Of a stretch of DNA of 64,000 nucleotides, positions 42,771 to 51,188 are shown one piece after another. Numbering within the stretch: the first letter of the stretch is position 1; every line of letters begins with the position of its first letter. Location: the NCBI RefSeq assembly GCF_000716445.1, contig NZ_JNWK01000040.1, positions 59,802-123,801 on the forward strand. Reading direction: 5' to 3'. This stretch comes from Streptomyces wedmorensis. GTDB lineage: Bacteria; Actinomycetota; Actinomycetes; Streptomycetales; Streptomycetaceae. The position numbers were made by a program, and so were the translations under genes. The notes under the pieces were generated by a model, which searched no databases, had not been told where the DNA came from, and saw only the letters and a list, made by a program, of their open reading frames with translations.

Positions 42771-43037
42771 GTGTCCGCCGCCCGACGCCCACTGCTGACC
42801 GCCACCGCCGCGGGGACGCTGCTGTGCGCCCTGTGGTTCGTGCCGTCCGCGAACGCCACCGACGAGCAGGGCGGGGTCCGGGTCGGGGTGAGTCAGGACG
42901 GCCCCGTCGCCGAGGGGCGCCTGGCCGACACCGGCCGGCTCGACACCACCCCGTACGTTCTGGGCGGCACGGGCTTCCTCGGCGTCGGCGCGGGCTTCGT
43001 GGCCCTCGCGATGCGCCGGCGCGGCCGGGCGTTCTGA
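42771..43037 (+). CDS. Tiny secreted LAxTG sortase-type surface protein
   Basis: The 88-residue protein has a signal peptide (RRPLLTATAAGTLLCALWFVPSANA), a short 20-odd-residue mature part, LADTG (a class E sortase LAxTG motif), a C-terminal helix (VLGGTGFLGVGAGFVALAM) and a basic tail RRRGRAF. This order is the classic cell-wall sorting signal. The mature exposed portion is only about 25 residues. GTG 42771 follows AAGGGGGG at a somewhat long spacing. A perfect terminator follows the stop. Confidence 0.72.
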   Translation: MSAARRPLLTATAAGTLLCALWFVPSANATDEQGGVRVGVSQDGPVAEGRLADTGRLDTTPYVLGGTGFLGVGAGFVALAMRRRGRAF

Positions 43038-43050
43038 ACTCCCCTACGCA

Positions 43051-43087
43051 CGAGGGCCCGCCCCCGGAAACCGGGGGCGGGCCCTCG
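43051..43087. terminator. Perfect 17-bp hairpin, AAA loop
   Basis: CGAGGGCCCGCCCCCGG pairs with CCGGGGGCGGGCCCTCG between convergent genes (stops at 43037 and 43105). Confidence 0.92.
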
Positions 43088-43104
43088 TCACCCGCGGGTG
43101 ATCG

Positions 43105-44655
43105 TCACGCCAGCGGGCCGGTGACCGGCTCCACGGCGGCGACGAGCTTCCCGTCGCGGACGAAGGCGTCGGCGGCGGCCAGGTCGGGGGCGAGGAAGCG
43201 GTCCGGGCCGGGGCCCTCGACGCCGGCCGCGCGCAGCGCGTCGATGGCGGCCCGCGAGGCGGGCGCCGGGGTGAGGCCCTCGCGGAGCTCGATGCCGCGG
43301 GTGGCGGCGTACATCTCGACCGCGATGATCCGGTTGAGGTTGCCGATCGCGGTGCGCAGCTTGCGGGCGGCGGACCAGCCCATGGAGACGTGGTCCTCCT
43401 GCATCGCGGAGGACGGGATGGAGTCGGCGGAGGCCGGGACGGCGAGCCGCTTCATGTCGCTGACCAGGGCGGCCTGCGTGTACTGGGCGATCATCAGGCC
43501 CGAGTCGACGCCGGCGTCGTCCGCGAGGAACGGCGGCAGGCCGTGCGAGCGGTTCTTGTCGAGGAGCCGGTCGGTGCGGCGCTCGGCGATGGAGCCGAGG
43601 TCGGCGGCGGCGATCGCGAGGAAGTCGAGGACGTACGCGACCGGGGCGCCGTGGAAGTTGCCGTTGGAGCGGACCTGGCCGTCGGGGAGGACGACCGGGT
43701 TGTCGACGGCGGCGGCGAGCTCGCGCTCGGCGACGAGCCGGGCGTGGGCCATGGTGTCGCGGCCGGCGCCGGCGACCTGCGGGGCACAGCGCACCGAGTA
43801 GGCGTCCTGGACGCGCGGCGCCTCGCCCGCCTGGGCGTGGCCGGTGAGGCCGGAGCCCTTGAGGACGGCGAGCATGTTGGCGGCGGAGGCGGCCTGGCCG
43901 GGGTGCGGGCGGATCGCGTGCAGCTCGGGCTCGAGGACCTTCTCGGTGCCGAGGAGGGCTTCGAGGGAGAGCGCGGCGGTGATGTCGGCCGACTTGTAGA
44001 GGGTGTCGAGGTCGGCGAGGGCCATGACCAGCATGCCGAGCATGCCGTCGGTGCCGTTGAGGAGGGCGAGGCCCTCCTTCTCCTTGAGCTCGACGGGCGC
44101 GATGCCGGCGGCGGCGAGCAGCTCGCCGGCGGGCTTGACCACGCCGTCCGGGCCCTCGGCGTCGCCTTCGCCCATGAGCGCGAGGGCGCAGTGGGAGAGG
44201 GGGGCGAGGTCGCCGGAGCAGCCGAGGGAGCCGTACTCGTGCACGACCGGGGTGATGCCGGCGTTGAGGACGTCGGCCATGGTCTGCGCGACCTCGGGGC
44301 GGACGCCGGTGTGGCCGGAGGCCACGGTCTTCAGCCGCAGGAACATCAGCGCGCGGACGACCTCGCGCTCGACGCGCGGGCCCATGCCGGCGGCGTGCGA
44401 CCGGACGATGTTGCGCTGGAGCTGGGCGCGGAGCTCGTGGCCGATGTGCCGGGTGGCGAGGGCGCCGAATCCGGTCGAGACCCCGTAGACGGGCTCGGGC
44501 TTGGCGGCGAGGGCGTCCACGATCTCCCGCGCGGCGGCCAGCGCGGCCACCGCGTCGGTCGACAGCTCGACGCGGGCGCCGTGGCGGGCGACGTCGATGA
44601 CGTCCTGCGGGGTCGTGCCGGACGTGCCGAGGACGACGACTGTCTGCATATCCAT
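43105..44655 (-). CDS. hutH: Histidine ammonia-lyase
   Basis: The 516-residue protein of the MIO family has YGVSTGFGAL, RNIVRSHAAG, YGSLGCSGDLAPLSH with the self-cyclising triad Cys146-Ser147-Gly148 (CSG in place of the common ASG), RVQDAYSVRC-P, and QEDHVSMGWSAARK. It turns histidine into urocanate and ammonia, the first step of the Hut pathway. ATG 44655 has AGGGTG upstream; ATG 44649 is an alternative. No other hut gene is adjacent. Confidence 0.95.
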   Translation of the reverse strand: MDMQTVVVLGTSGTTPQDVIDVARHGARVELSTDAVAALAAAREIVDALAAKPEPVYGVSTGFGALATRHIGHELRAQLQRNIVRSHAAGMGPRVEREVVRALMFLRLKTVASGHTGVRPEVAQTMADVLNAGITPVVHEYGSLGCSGDLAPLSHCALALMGEGDAEGPDGVVKPAGELLAAAGIAPVELKEKEGLALLNGTDGMLGMLVMALADLDTLYKSADITAALSLEALLGTEKVLEPELHAIRPHPGQAASAANMLAVLKGSGLTGHAQAGEAPRVQDAYSVRCAPQVAGAGRDTMAHARLVAERELAAAVDNPVVLPDGQVRSNGNFHGAPVAYVLDFLAIAAADLGSIAERRTDRLLDKNRSHGLPPFLADDAGVDSGLMIAQYTQAALVSDMKRLAVPASADSIPSSAMQEDHVSMGWSAARKLRTAIGNLNRIIAVEMYAATRGIELREGLTPAPASRAAIDALRAAGVEGPGPDRFLAPDLAAADAFVRDGKLVAAVEPVTGPLA

Positions 44656-44777
44656 ATTCAGCACCCTACGGATTGAAGACCGACATGTCACTAGGGGAAT
44701 GTGTCACTGTCCCGACACACCGCGGACCCTTACCGGTCGAGGAGGCCGGCCGGAGCGTCCGGCAGGCCCCGGCCCCG

Positions 44778-45929
44778 TCAGGACGGTTCGGGCGGGCGGG
44801 GGTTCGGCGGGGGTTCGGCGGTGGGGGCGTCGCGGAAGCGGCGGCGGTCGCGGGCGCCGGGCGGGGCGTCCGCGAGACGGATGACGGTGCCGTGGCGGCC
44901 GGCGACGACGGGCTTGGCGGAGCGGTCGGCCTTGGCCTGGTACTGGGCCGCGTCGGCGAGCCGGAAGAGGCGGCGGGCGGACTTGAGGGGGCCGATGGGG
45001 TCGCCGGTGGAGGCCACGCCGCAGGCGACGCCCTCGCCGAGTTCCAGTTCGGCGGCCCGTACGCAGAGTTCCTCGGCGACGGCGACGACCTCGTCCGCCG
45101 TGGGGCCGACCGCGAGCAGGCAGAACTCGTCGCCGCCCAGGCGGGCCGCGAGGGCGCCGGGGAGCCGGGCGCCGCAGCGGGAGAGGACGGAGCCGAAGCG
45201 TTCGAGGAGACGGTCGCCGACGGCGTGGCCGTGGGTGTCGTTGACCCGCTTGAGGCCGTTGAGGTCGCAGACCACGAGGCTGACCACGGAGCCGTCCACC
45301 CGGTAGCGCTCGATGGCCTCGTCGAGGCGGGTGTCGACGGCGCGCCGGTTGGCGAGTCCGGTGAGCGGGTCGGTGAAGGCCAGCTTGCGCACCTCCTCCA
45401 GGCGCTCGGCCTGGGCGATGCCAGCGGCGACGACCGCGGAGAGGACGGTCGCGAAGTCGGCGTCCGCCCGGGTGAAAGGTTTCGCCTCCGGCGGGCGGGC
45501 CACGTACAGCTCCCCCCAGGCCCGGCCGTGCAGCACGATCGGGGCGACCACGCAGCAGCCCCGGCCCCGCTTCCGCAGGCCCAGGACGCGGCCGGTGGGG
45601 ACCCGGTCGGCGGCGGTCTCGACCCAGGAGTCGGGCTCGCCGCCGCCCGCCCACTGATCGTGCAGGAACTCGGTGATCTCGGGGAACTGGTGCACCGGAT
45701 ACGTCTCCGAGTCCGGGAACTCCTCCTCGCCCACGGCCCGCACCCCCGCGTTCACGAGGACCTTCAGCCGGCCGTGGTCCCGCTGCCAGACGGACAGGGC
45801 CGCGAACGTGCCGTCCAGCCCCTCACAGGCCCCGAGCGCCGCCGCCCGCCAGAACTCTCGCGGAGTGTGCGCCGCCGCCATCCCCTGCGCCAGCGCCACT
45901 ACGGCCCGCAGCCGTACATCCTCTCCCAT
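44778..45929 (-). CDS. cdgE: GAF-GGDEF diguanylate cyclase (CdgE-like)
   Basis: The protein has 383 residues. The GAF domain covers about 20-175 (LDGTFAALSVWQRDHGRLKVLVNAG, CCVVAPIVLHGRAWGELYVAR). The GGDEF domain covers about 185-340 with FTDPLTGLANRRAVD and the intact active site ARLGGDEF. The RxxD inhibitory site is absent (LPGA at that place). It should make c-di-GMP, which through BldD blocks sporulation in Streptomyces. The symbol rests on domain order and its place beside hutH, as I recall for S. coelicolor SCO4931. A nested palindrome lies upstream. Confidence 0.85.
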   Translation of the reverse strand: MGEDVRLRAVVALAQGMAAAHTPREFWRAAALGACEGLDGTFAALSVWQRDHGRLKVLVNAGVRAVGEEEFPDSETYPVHQFPEITEFLHDQWAGGGEPDSWVETAADRVPTGRVLGLRKRGRGCCVVAPIVLHGRAWGELYVARPPEAKPFTRADADFATVLSAVVAAGIAQAERLEEVRKLAFTDPLTGLANRRAVDTRLDEAIERYRVDGSVVSLVVCDLNGLKRVNDTHGHAVGDRLLERFGSVLSRCGARLPGALAARLGGDEFCLLAVGPTADEVVAVAEELCVRAAELELGEGVACGVASTGDPIGPLKSARRLFRLADAAQYQAKADRSAKPVVAGRHGTVIRLADAPPGARDRRRFRDAPTAEPPPNPRPPEPS

Positions 45930-45956
45930 TCCTCCAGCTTAGGGAGGTTTGACCCG

Positions 45957-45999
45957 ATTTCACCTTCGAGACGTCACCGTACGTGACATTCGGTGAAAT
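45957..45999. promoter_or_regulatory. Nested inverted repeats upstream of the diguanylate cyclase
   Basis: The outer arms ATTTCACC (45957-45964) and GGTGAAAT (45992-45999) enclose an inner GTCAC-CGTAC-GTGAC dyad (45973-45987), 28-70 nt before the GGDEF start. The inner TCAC/GTGA half-sites resemble, with two mismatches in the middle, the BldD box as I recall it. Confidence 0.5.
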
Positions 46000-46036
46000 T
46001 CGAGAGGAACACGGAAACCGGGACGGCGCGGGACTC

Positions 46037-46831
46037 CTACTCGCCCGGCCAGTTCGGCCTGCGCTTCTCGTTGAAGGCCGCGACGCCCTCCGCGCGGTCG
46101 CCCGAGAAGGCCACCGAGCGCCAGGCCGCGTCCTCGACCTCGAGGCCCGCCCGCAGGTCGAGCCCCTGACCGAGCCGCATCGCCTTCTTGGCGGCGCGGA
46201 GCCCGACGGGCGAGTTGGCCGCGATCCGGCCGGCCAGTTCGAGGGCGGCCGTCCGCGCGTCCTCCTCCAGGAGGTCCACGAGGCCGAGCTCGCGGGCCTC
46301 CGCCGCCTCCACCCGGCGGGCGGTGAAGACCAGCTCGGCGGCGCGCGCCGCGCCCACCCGGCGCGGGAGCAGCTGCGTACCGCCCCCGCCCGGGATGACG
46401 CCCACGGAGACCTCGGGGAGGCCGACCACGGCGGTCGCGTCGGCCACGATGACGTCGCAGGCGAGCGCCAGCTCGAAGCCGCCGCCGAGGGCGAAGCCGT
46501 GCACGGCCGCGACGGTCGGCATCGGCAGTTCCAGGACGCCGGTGTAGGCGGCGCGGGCGGTGGGCCGCTGGCGGACCAGTTCGGCGTCGGTGAAGGAGTT
46601 GCGCTCCTTGAGGTCGGCACCGACGCAGAAGGCCCGGTCGTTCGACGAGGTGAGCACGGTGACGCGGACCGAGGCGTCGGCGGCGAGCGCCTCGCAGGCG
46701 GCGCCGAGGGAGCGGGCCATCTCGGACGAGACGGCGTTCATCGCCTTGGGCCGGTCGAGGACGAGCTCGGCCACATGACCGTCCCCGTCCTTCCTGACCA
46801 CCACGAACTCACCGAAGCGCTGCTCGGACAT
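46037..46831 (-). CDS. Enoyl-CoA hydratase/isomerase family protein
   Basis: The 264-residue crotonase-fold protein shows VAELVLDRPKAMNAVSSEMARSL, the oxyanion-hole segments AFCVGADLKER and HGFALGGGFELALACDVIVA, and GLPEVSVGVIPGGGGTQLLPRRVG with the catalytic-position glutamates. It probably hydrates enoyl-CoAs in fatty-acid or branched-chain catabolism. It is separated by 67 bp from the adenylate cyclase gene on the same strand, and that gap contains paired GTTAAC hexamers. Confidence 0.88.
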   Translation of the reverse strand: MSEQRFGEFVVVRKDGDGHVAELVLDRPKAMNAVSSEMARSLGAACEALAADASVRVTVLTSSNDRAFCVGADLKERNSFTDAELVRQRPTARAAYTGVLELPMPTVAAVHGFALGGGFELALACDVIVADATAVVGLPEVSVGVIPGGGGTQLLPRRVGAARAAELVFTARRVEAAEARELGLVDLLEEDARTAALELAGRIAANSPVGLRAAKKAMRLGQGLDLRAGLEVEDAAWRSVAFSGDRAEGVAAFNEKRRPNWPGE

Positions 46832-46898
46832 GACCGCACACCCTCCCGACCGCAGACCCGCCCGTTAACGGCTGTTAACCGGCGTTCACCGGGAGATC

Positions 46899-48068
46899 CT
46901 AGGCCCTGCCGGATCCGCCGGACAGGCCCTGGGTCGGACGGCGGGTCAGGAGCCAGGGCTCGATGACGCCGAGGCCTCGGACGGGGCGCTGCCACATGGG
47001 CTGCAGGGCGAAGCGGTAGCGGGCGGGCTCGCGGCCCTCCTTCTCGGCGCGGGCCGCGTCCTCGGCGGCCGCCGTCTCGGAGACGGGCGCCTCGCCGGTC
47101 CTGGACAGCTCCTCCGCGAGCGCGCCGTCGACGAGGACGGCGTCCTTCGGCGCTATCGAGGTGAGGCGGCTCGCGAGGTTCACGGTGGTGCCGAAGACGT
47201 CGCCCATCCGGGTCGTGACGGTGCCGAAGGCGATGCCGACCCGCAGCGCGGGCATCGTCTCGTCGTGGCTGAGGGTCTCGATCAGGCGCAGCGCGATCTC
47301 GGCGGCCGTACCGGCGTCGTCGGCGGCGTACAGCACCTCGTCGCCGAGGGTCTTGATGAGCCGGCCGCCGTGGGCGGCGACGAGGTCGGCGCAGGTCGTC
47401 TCGAAGGCCTCGACCAGCTCGCCGAGCTCCTCCTCCTCCAGGCGGCGGGTGAGCCGGGTGAAGCCGACGAGGTCCGCGAAGCCGACCGCGAGCCGCCGGT
47501 CGACCATCTCCTCGTCGTCGGCGGCCTGCACGACCCGGCCGGTGGCGGCGGCGAGCTGCCTGCGCCACACGTAGATCAGGAACTCCTCCAGCTCGGGCAG
47601 GAGCAGCTCGACCAGGGGGTACGTGACCTCCGTGCGGGTCATGCCGGGCTCGGGCGGCTCGGTCAGGCCCTCCAGGAAGGAGTCGATCTGCCATTCGGCC
47701 AGCCGGGCGGTGGTCTGGCCCGTGGAGCGGGCGACCTGCACCGCCATCGGCTCGCTGAGCAGTCCCGCCTCGACGAGGCCGGCGAGCCGGCGCAGGGCCA
47801 GCACGTCGGCCTCGGTGAGCGCCTTGGCCTGGCCGATGTCGGCGAAGCCCATGGCGCGCCAGAAGCGGGAGGCGAGCTCCATGGAGACGCCGGCGGTGCG
47901 GGCGGCCTGGAACGGGGTGTAGCGACGGTCCGCGCCGAGGATGAGCTGTTCGAGGCGGATGGCGAGGGGGTCGTCGCTCGGCTCGGCCGTGTGGTCGACC
48001 TCGTGGTGAGGGGTGGGGTACGTGGGGGGCTCGGGCGTGCCGCCCTCGTTCTCGTCGTCGACGGTCAC
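46899..48068 (-). CDS. cya: Class III adenylate cyclase
   Basis: The 389-residue protein has a cytosolic N-terminal regulatory part (about 40-180, GADRRYTPFQAARTAGVSMELASRFWRAMGF, a MerR-like helical region). The class III cyclase domain (about 190-320) has FADLVGFTRLTRRLEEEELGELVEAFE, GGRLIKTLGDEVLYAADD and RVGIAFGTVTTRMGDVFGTTVNLASRL. It makes cAMP, needed for germination in S. coelicolor. GTG 48068 follows an AGGAGG site. It matches the known Streptomyces Cya layout and position. Confidence 0.92.
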   Translation of the reverse strand: MTVDDENEGGTPEPPTYPTPHHEVDHTAEPSDDPLAIRLEQLILGADRRYTPFQAARTAGVSMELASRFWRAMGFADIGQAKALTEADVLALRRLAGLVEAGLLSEPMAVQVARSTGQTTARLAEWQIDSFLEGLTEPPEPGMTRTEVTYPLVELLLPELEEFLIYVWRRQLAAATGRVVQAADDEEMVDRRLAVGFADLVGFTRLTRRLEEEELGELVEAFETTCADLVAAHGGRLIKTLGDEVLYAADDAGTAAEIALRLIETLSHDETMPALRVGIAFGTVTTRMGDVFGTTVNLASRLTSIAPKDAVLVDGALAEELSRTGEAPVSETAAAEDAARAEKEGREPARYRFALQPMWQRPVRGLGVIEPWLLTRRPTQGLSGGSGRA

Positions 48069-48237
48069 CGGCCGCCTCCTGCCCGTTCCCTGCCCACTTG
48101 CCCTGCCGATCTGTCGCCTGGATCGCGCTCCACGATACGACAGGTGTGCGCTGGCTCACGCCGGAACGCTCACCCGGCCCCGTGGCGCGGGAGGCCCTCC
48201 GGGTGAAGTGCCCGGAGGGCGCGGCACCCATCGGGGG

Positions 48238-48268
48238 CGTGCCCACCCGTTCCGCCGGGGGCGGAGCG
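48238..48268 (+). repeat. Possible partial copy E of the dispersed palindromic element
   Basis: CGTGCCCACCCGTTCCGCC followed by GGGGGCGGAGCG matches the central part of the element at 16514-16592, just beyond the birA stop. Confidence 0.4.
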
Positions 48269-48274
48269 CATGCC

Positions 48275-49120
48275 CTAGGTCCGGAGGTGGACGATGTCGC
48301 CCGCGCCGACGGCTTCGGTGCCGCCGCCTTCGGTGGCGACGACGAGGCGGCCGTCGCCGTCGAGGGCGACGGCCTCGCCCTCCAGCATCCGTTCGCCGGG
48401 AAGGTCGGCGCGGACGCGGCGGCCGAGGGTGGCGCAGCCTGCGGCGTAGGCGGCCTGGAGGCCGGAGACGTCGGGGTCGCCGTCGGCCCGTACCCAGTCG
48501 CCGTACCACTGGCCGAGGGAGCGCAGGACGGCCCGCAGGAGGGTGTCGCGGTCGGTGGAGACGGCCCCGGCGAGGAGGAGGGACCCGGCGGCGGGGACGG
48601 GGAGTTCGTCCGCGCGGAGGGTGACGTTGATGCCGAGGCCGACGACGATGCCGTCCGCGCCGGCCCGCTCGGCGAGGATGCCGCCGGTCTTGCGTTCCTC
48701 GCCGTCGACGGAGACGAGGAGGTCGTTGGGCCACTTGAGGGACATGTCGACGCCGGCGGCCTTCGCGAGGCCGGTGGCGGCGGCCACGCCGGTGAGCAGC
48801 GGGAGCCAGCCCCAGCGGTGGACCGGCACCTCGGGCTTGAGGAGGACGGAGACGAAGAGTCCGGAGCGGGCCGGCGCCGTCCAGCTGCGGTCGAGGCGGC
48901 CGCGGCCCGAGGTCTGCTCCTCGGCGACGAGGACGGCGCCTTCGGGCAGCTCGTCGGCGCGGGCGGCGAGGTCGCTGTTGGTGGAACCGGTGGTGGTGAC
49001 CACGTCGAGCGAGGTCCAGGGACCGTCGGGCGTCACGAGCGCGCGGCGCAGTCCGGGAGCGTTCAGCGGGGGCCGGTCGAGGTCGGACCAGGGTCCGCCG
49101 GAGCCTTGGGAGGACGTCAT
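48275..49120 (-). CDS. birA: Biotin-[acetyl-CoA-carboxylase] ligase
   Basis: The 281-residue protein shows TTTGSTNSDLAARADE, the biotin-binding loop EEQTSGRGRLDRSW, LKWPNDLLV, KTGGILAE and GLGINV. A short C-terminal SH3-like domain is present. There is no N-terminal DNA-binding domain, so it is the monofunctional type. It attaches biotin to the carboxylase alpha subunit encoded at 55113-56867, and it is divergent from the carboxylase beta gene. Confidence 0.93.
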   Translation of the reverse strand: MTSSQGSGGPWSDLDRPPLNAPGLRRALVTPDGPWTSLDVVTTTGSTNSDLAARADELPEGAVLVAEEQTSGRGRLDRSWTAPARSGLFVSVLLKPEVPVHRWGWLPLLTGVAAATGLAKAAGVDMSLKWPNDLLVSVDGEERKTGGILAERAGADGIVVGLGINVTLRADELPVPAAGSLLLAGAVSTDRDTLLRAVLRSLGQWYGDWVRADGDPDVSGLQAAYAAGCATLGRRVRADLPGERMLEGEAVALDGDGRLVVATEGGGTEAVGAGDIVHLRT

Positions 49121-49254
49121 GCAAGCCAGAGTAGGTGTGGCAAAGACCGCAGTGCCGAACCGTATGTGCGTCGATACGCTACGGGTCAGTAGGTCAGCAG
49201 TAGCCCATTCGTAGTCAACGAACCCCCCGTGACCAGGCAGGGAGCCGCATCCCG

Positions 49255-50859
49255 ATGTCCGAGCCGGCAGAGCAGTACGAGATCGACATTCACACGACCG
49301 CAGGCAAGATCGCGGACCTCAAGCGCCGTATCGACGAGGCCACTCACGCCGGCTCGGAGCGTGCGGTGGAGAAGCAGCACGCCAAGGGCAAGCTGACCGC
49401 GCGCGAGCGGATCGCCCTGCTCCTCGACGAAGGCTCGTTCGTCGAGCTGGACGAGCTGGCGCGGCACCGGTCGACCAACTTCGGCCTGGAGAAGAACCGC
49501 CCGTACGGAGACGGTGTCGTCACCGGCTACGGCACGGTCGACGGGCGCCCGGTCGCCGTCTTCTCGCAGGACTTCACCGTCTTCGGCGGGGCGCTCGGCG
49601 AGACGTACGGCCAGAAGATCATCAAGGTGATGGACTTCGCGCTGAAGACCGGCTGCCCGGTCGTCGGCATCAACGACTCGGGCGGCGCGCGCATCCAGGA
49701 GGGTGTGAGCGCGCTCGGCATGTACGGCGAGATCTTCCGCCGCAACACGCACGCGTCCGGGGTGATCCCGCAGATCTCGCTGGTCGTCGGCCCGTGCGCG
49801 GGCGGCGCGGTGTACTCCCCCGCGATCACCGACTTCACGGTGATGGTGGACCAGACCTCGCACATGTTCATCACCGGTCCGGACGTCATCAAGACGGTGA
49901 CCGGCGAGGACGTGGGCTTCGAGGAGCTGGGCGGCGCCCGGACGCACAACTCGACCTCGGGCGTGGCGCATCACATGTCGGGGGACGAGAAGGACGCGAT
50001 CGAGTACGTGAAGTCGCTCCTGTCGTACCTGCCGTCGAACAACCTCTCCGAGCCGCCGGCCTTCCCGGAGACCGCGGAGACCGAGGTGTCGGACGAGGAC
50101 CGCGAGCTCGACACGCTGATCCCGGACTCGGCGAACCAGCCGTACGACATGCACAAGGTCATCGAGCACGTCCTGGACGACGGCGAGTTCCTGGAGACCC
50201 AGGCGCTGTTCGCGCCGAACATCGTGACCGGCTTCGGCCGGGTGGAGGGCTTCCCGGTCGGCGTGGTCGCCAACCAGCCGATGCAGTTCGCGGGTTGCCT
50301 GGACATCAACGCGTCCGAGAAGGCCGCGCGGTTCGTCCGCACCTGCGACGCGTTCAACATCCCGGTCCTGACCTTCGTGGACGTACCGGGCTTCCTGCCG
50401 GGCGTGGACCAGGAGTACGGCGGCATCATCCGGCGCGGCGCGAAGCTGATCTACGCGTACGCCGAGGCGACCGTCCCGCTGATCACCGTCATCACCCGCA
50501 AGGCCTTCGGCGGCGCGTACGACGTCATGGGCTCCAAGCACCTGGGCGCGGACCTGAACCTGGCGTGGCCGACGGCGCAGATCGCGGTCATGGGCGCGCA
50601 GGGCGCGGTCAACATCCTGCACCGCCGGACGATCGCCGAGGCCGAGGCCGCCAGCAAGGACGTCGACGCGGAGCGGGCGCGGCTGATGCAGGAGTACGAG
50701 GACGCGCTGCTCAACCCGTACATCGCGGCCGAGCGCGGTTACATCGACGGGGTGATCCTGCCCTCCGACACCCGCCCGCAGATCGTGAAGGGGCTGCGTC
50801 AACTGCGGACGAAGCGGGAATCCCTTCCCCCGAAGAAGCACGGCAACATCCCGCTGTAG
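49255..50859 (+). CDS. pccB: Acyl-CoA carboxylase beta subunit (propionyl-CoA type, PccB)
   Basis: The 534-residue carboxyltransferase has the acyl-CoA oxyanion region [32 protein letters not shown], the biotin-side [34 protein letters not shown] and [22 protein letters not shown]. Asp423 in GGAYDVMG corresponds to the Asp422 known to set propionyl-CoA preference in S. coelicolor PccB (Ile in AccB). It makes methylmalonyl-CoA with the alpha subunit encoded at 55113. The epsilon subunit follows after 28 bp. Confidence 0.94.
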   Translation: MSEPAEQYEIDIHTTAGKIADLKRRIDEATHAGSERAVEKQHAKGKLTARERIALLLDEGSFVELDELARHRSTNFGLEKNRPYGDGVVTGYGTVDGRPVAVFSQDFTVFGGALGETYGQKIIKVMDFALKTGCPVVGINDSGGARIQEGVSALGMYGEIFRRNTHASGVIPQISLVVGPCAGGAVYSPAITDFTVMVDQTSHMFITGPDVIKTVTGEDVGFEELGGARTHNSTSGVAHHMSGDEKDAIEYVKSLLSYLPSNNLSEPPAFPETAETEVSDEDRELDTLIPDSANQPYDMHKVIEHVLDDGEFLETQALFAPNIVTGFGRVEGFPVGVVANQPMQFAGCLDINASEKAARFVRTCDAFNIPVLTFVDVPGFLPGVDQEYGGIIRRGAKLIYAYAEATVPLITVITRKAFGGAYDVMGSKHLGADLNLAWPTAQIAVMGAQGAVNILHRRTIAEAEAASKDVDAERARLMQEYEDALLNPYIAAERGYIDGVILPSDTRPQIVKGLRQLRTKRESLPPKKHGNIPL

Positions 50860-50887
50860 GCCCCGTACGAGCGCTGAAGGAGCCGTT

Positions 50888-51100
50888 GTGATCAAGGTCG
50901 TACGAGGAAACCCGACGCCCGAGGAGCTGGCCGCCGCACTGGCGGTCGTTCAAGCCCGGGCCGCGGCCACGGCGGCGGCGTCCGCCGAGGGCGCCGGCCC
51001 GGCGGTGCCGGAGGGGTGGTCGGATCCCTCCCGCATCGCGCGGAAGGTACGGCAGCGTCCGGGCCCGCGGGCCTGGGCGAGGTCGTACTGGCCCGTCTAG
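50888..51100 (+). CDS. Acyl-CoA carboxylase epsilon subunit
   Basis: The 70-residue protein has the epsilon pattern IKVVRGNPTPEELAAALAVVQARAAA near the start and a Trp/Arg-rich C-terminal RKVRQRPGPRAWARSYWPV. Epsilon subunits stimulate the alpha-beta carboxylase complex of actinomycetes. GTG 50888, 28 bp after pccB, has an AAGGAG site, so the two are one operon. A hairpin follows. Confidence 0.92.
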   Translation: MIKVVRGNPTPEELAAALAVVQARAAATAAASAEGAGPAVPEGWSDPSRIARKVRQRPGPRAWARSYWPV

Positions 51101-51111
51101 CCGACACGTGA

Positions 51112-51151
51112 CGAGAGGCCGGACCCCGTGTGCGGGGGGTCCGGCCTCTCG
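51112..51151. terminator. Bidirectional 16-bp hairpin terminator
   Basis: CGAGAGGCCGGACCCC and GGGGTCCGGCCTCTCG flank an 8-base loop between the convergent epsilon-subunit and MFS genes. Confidence 0.9.
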
Positions 51152-51188
51152 CGTACGCCGATCCCGTCGGGTACGGCGGAGGGGGCCG

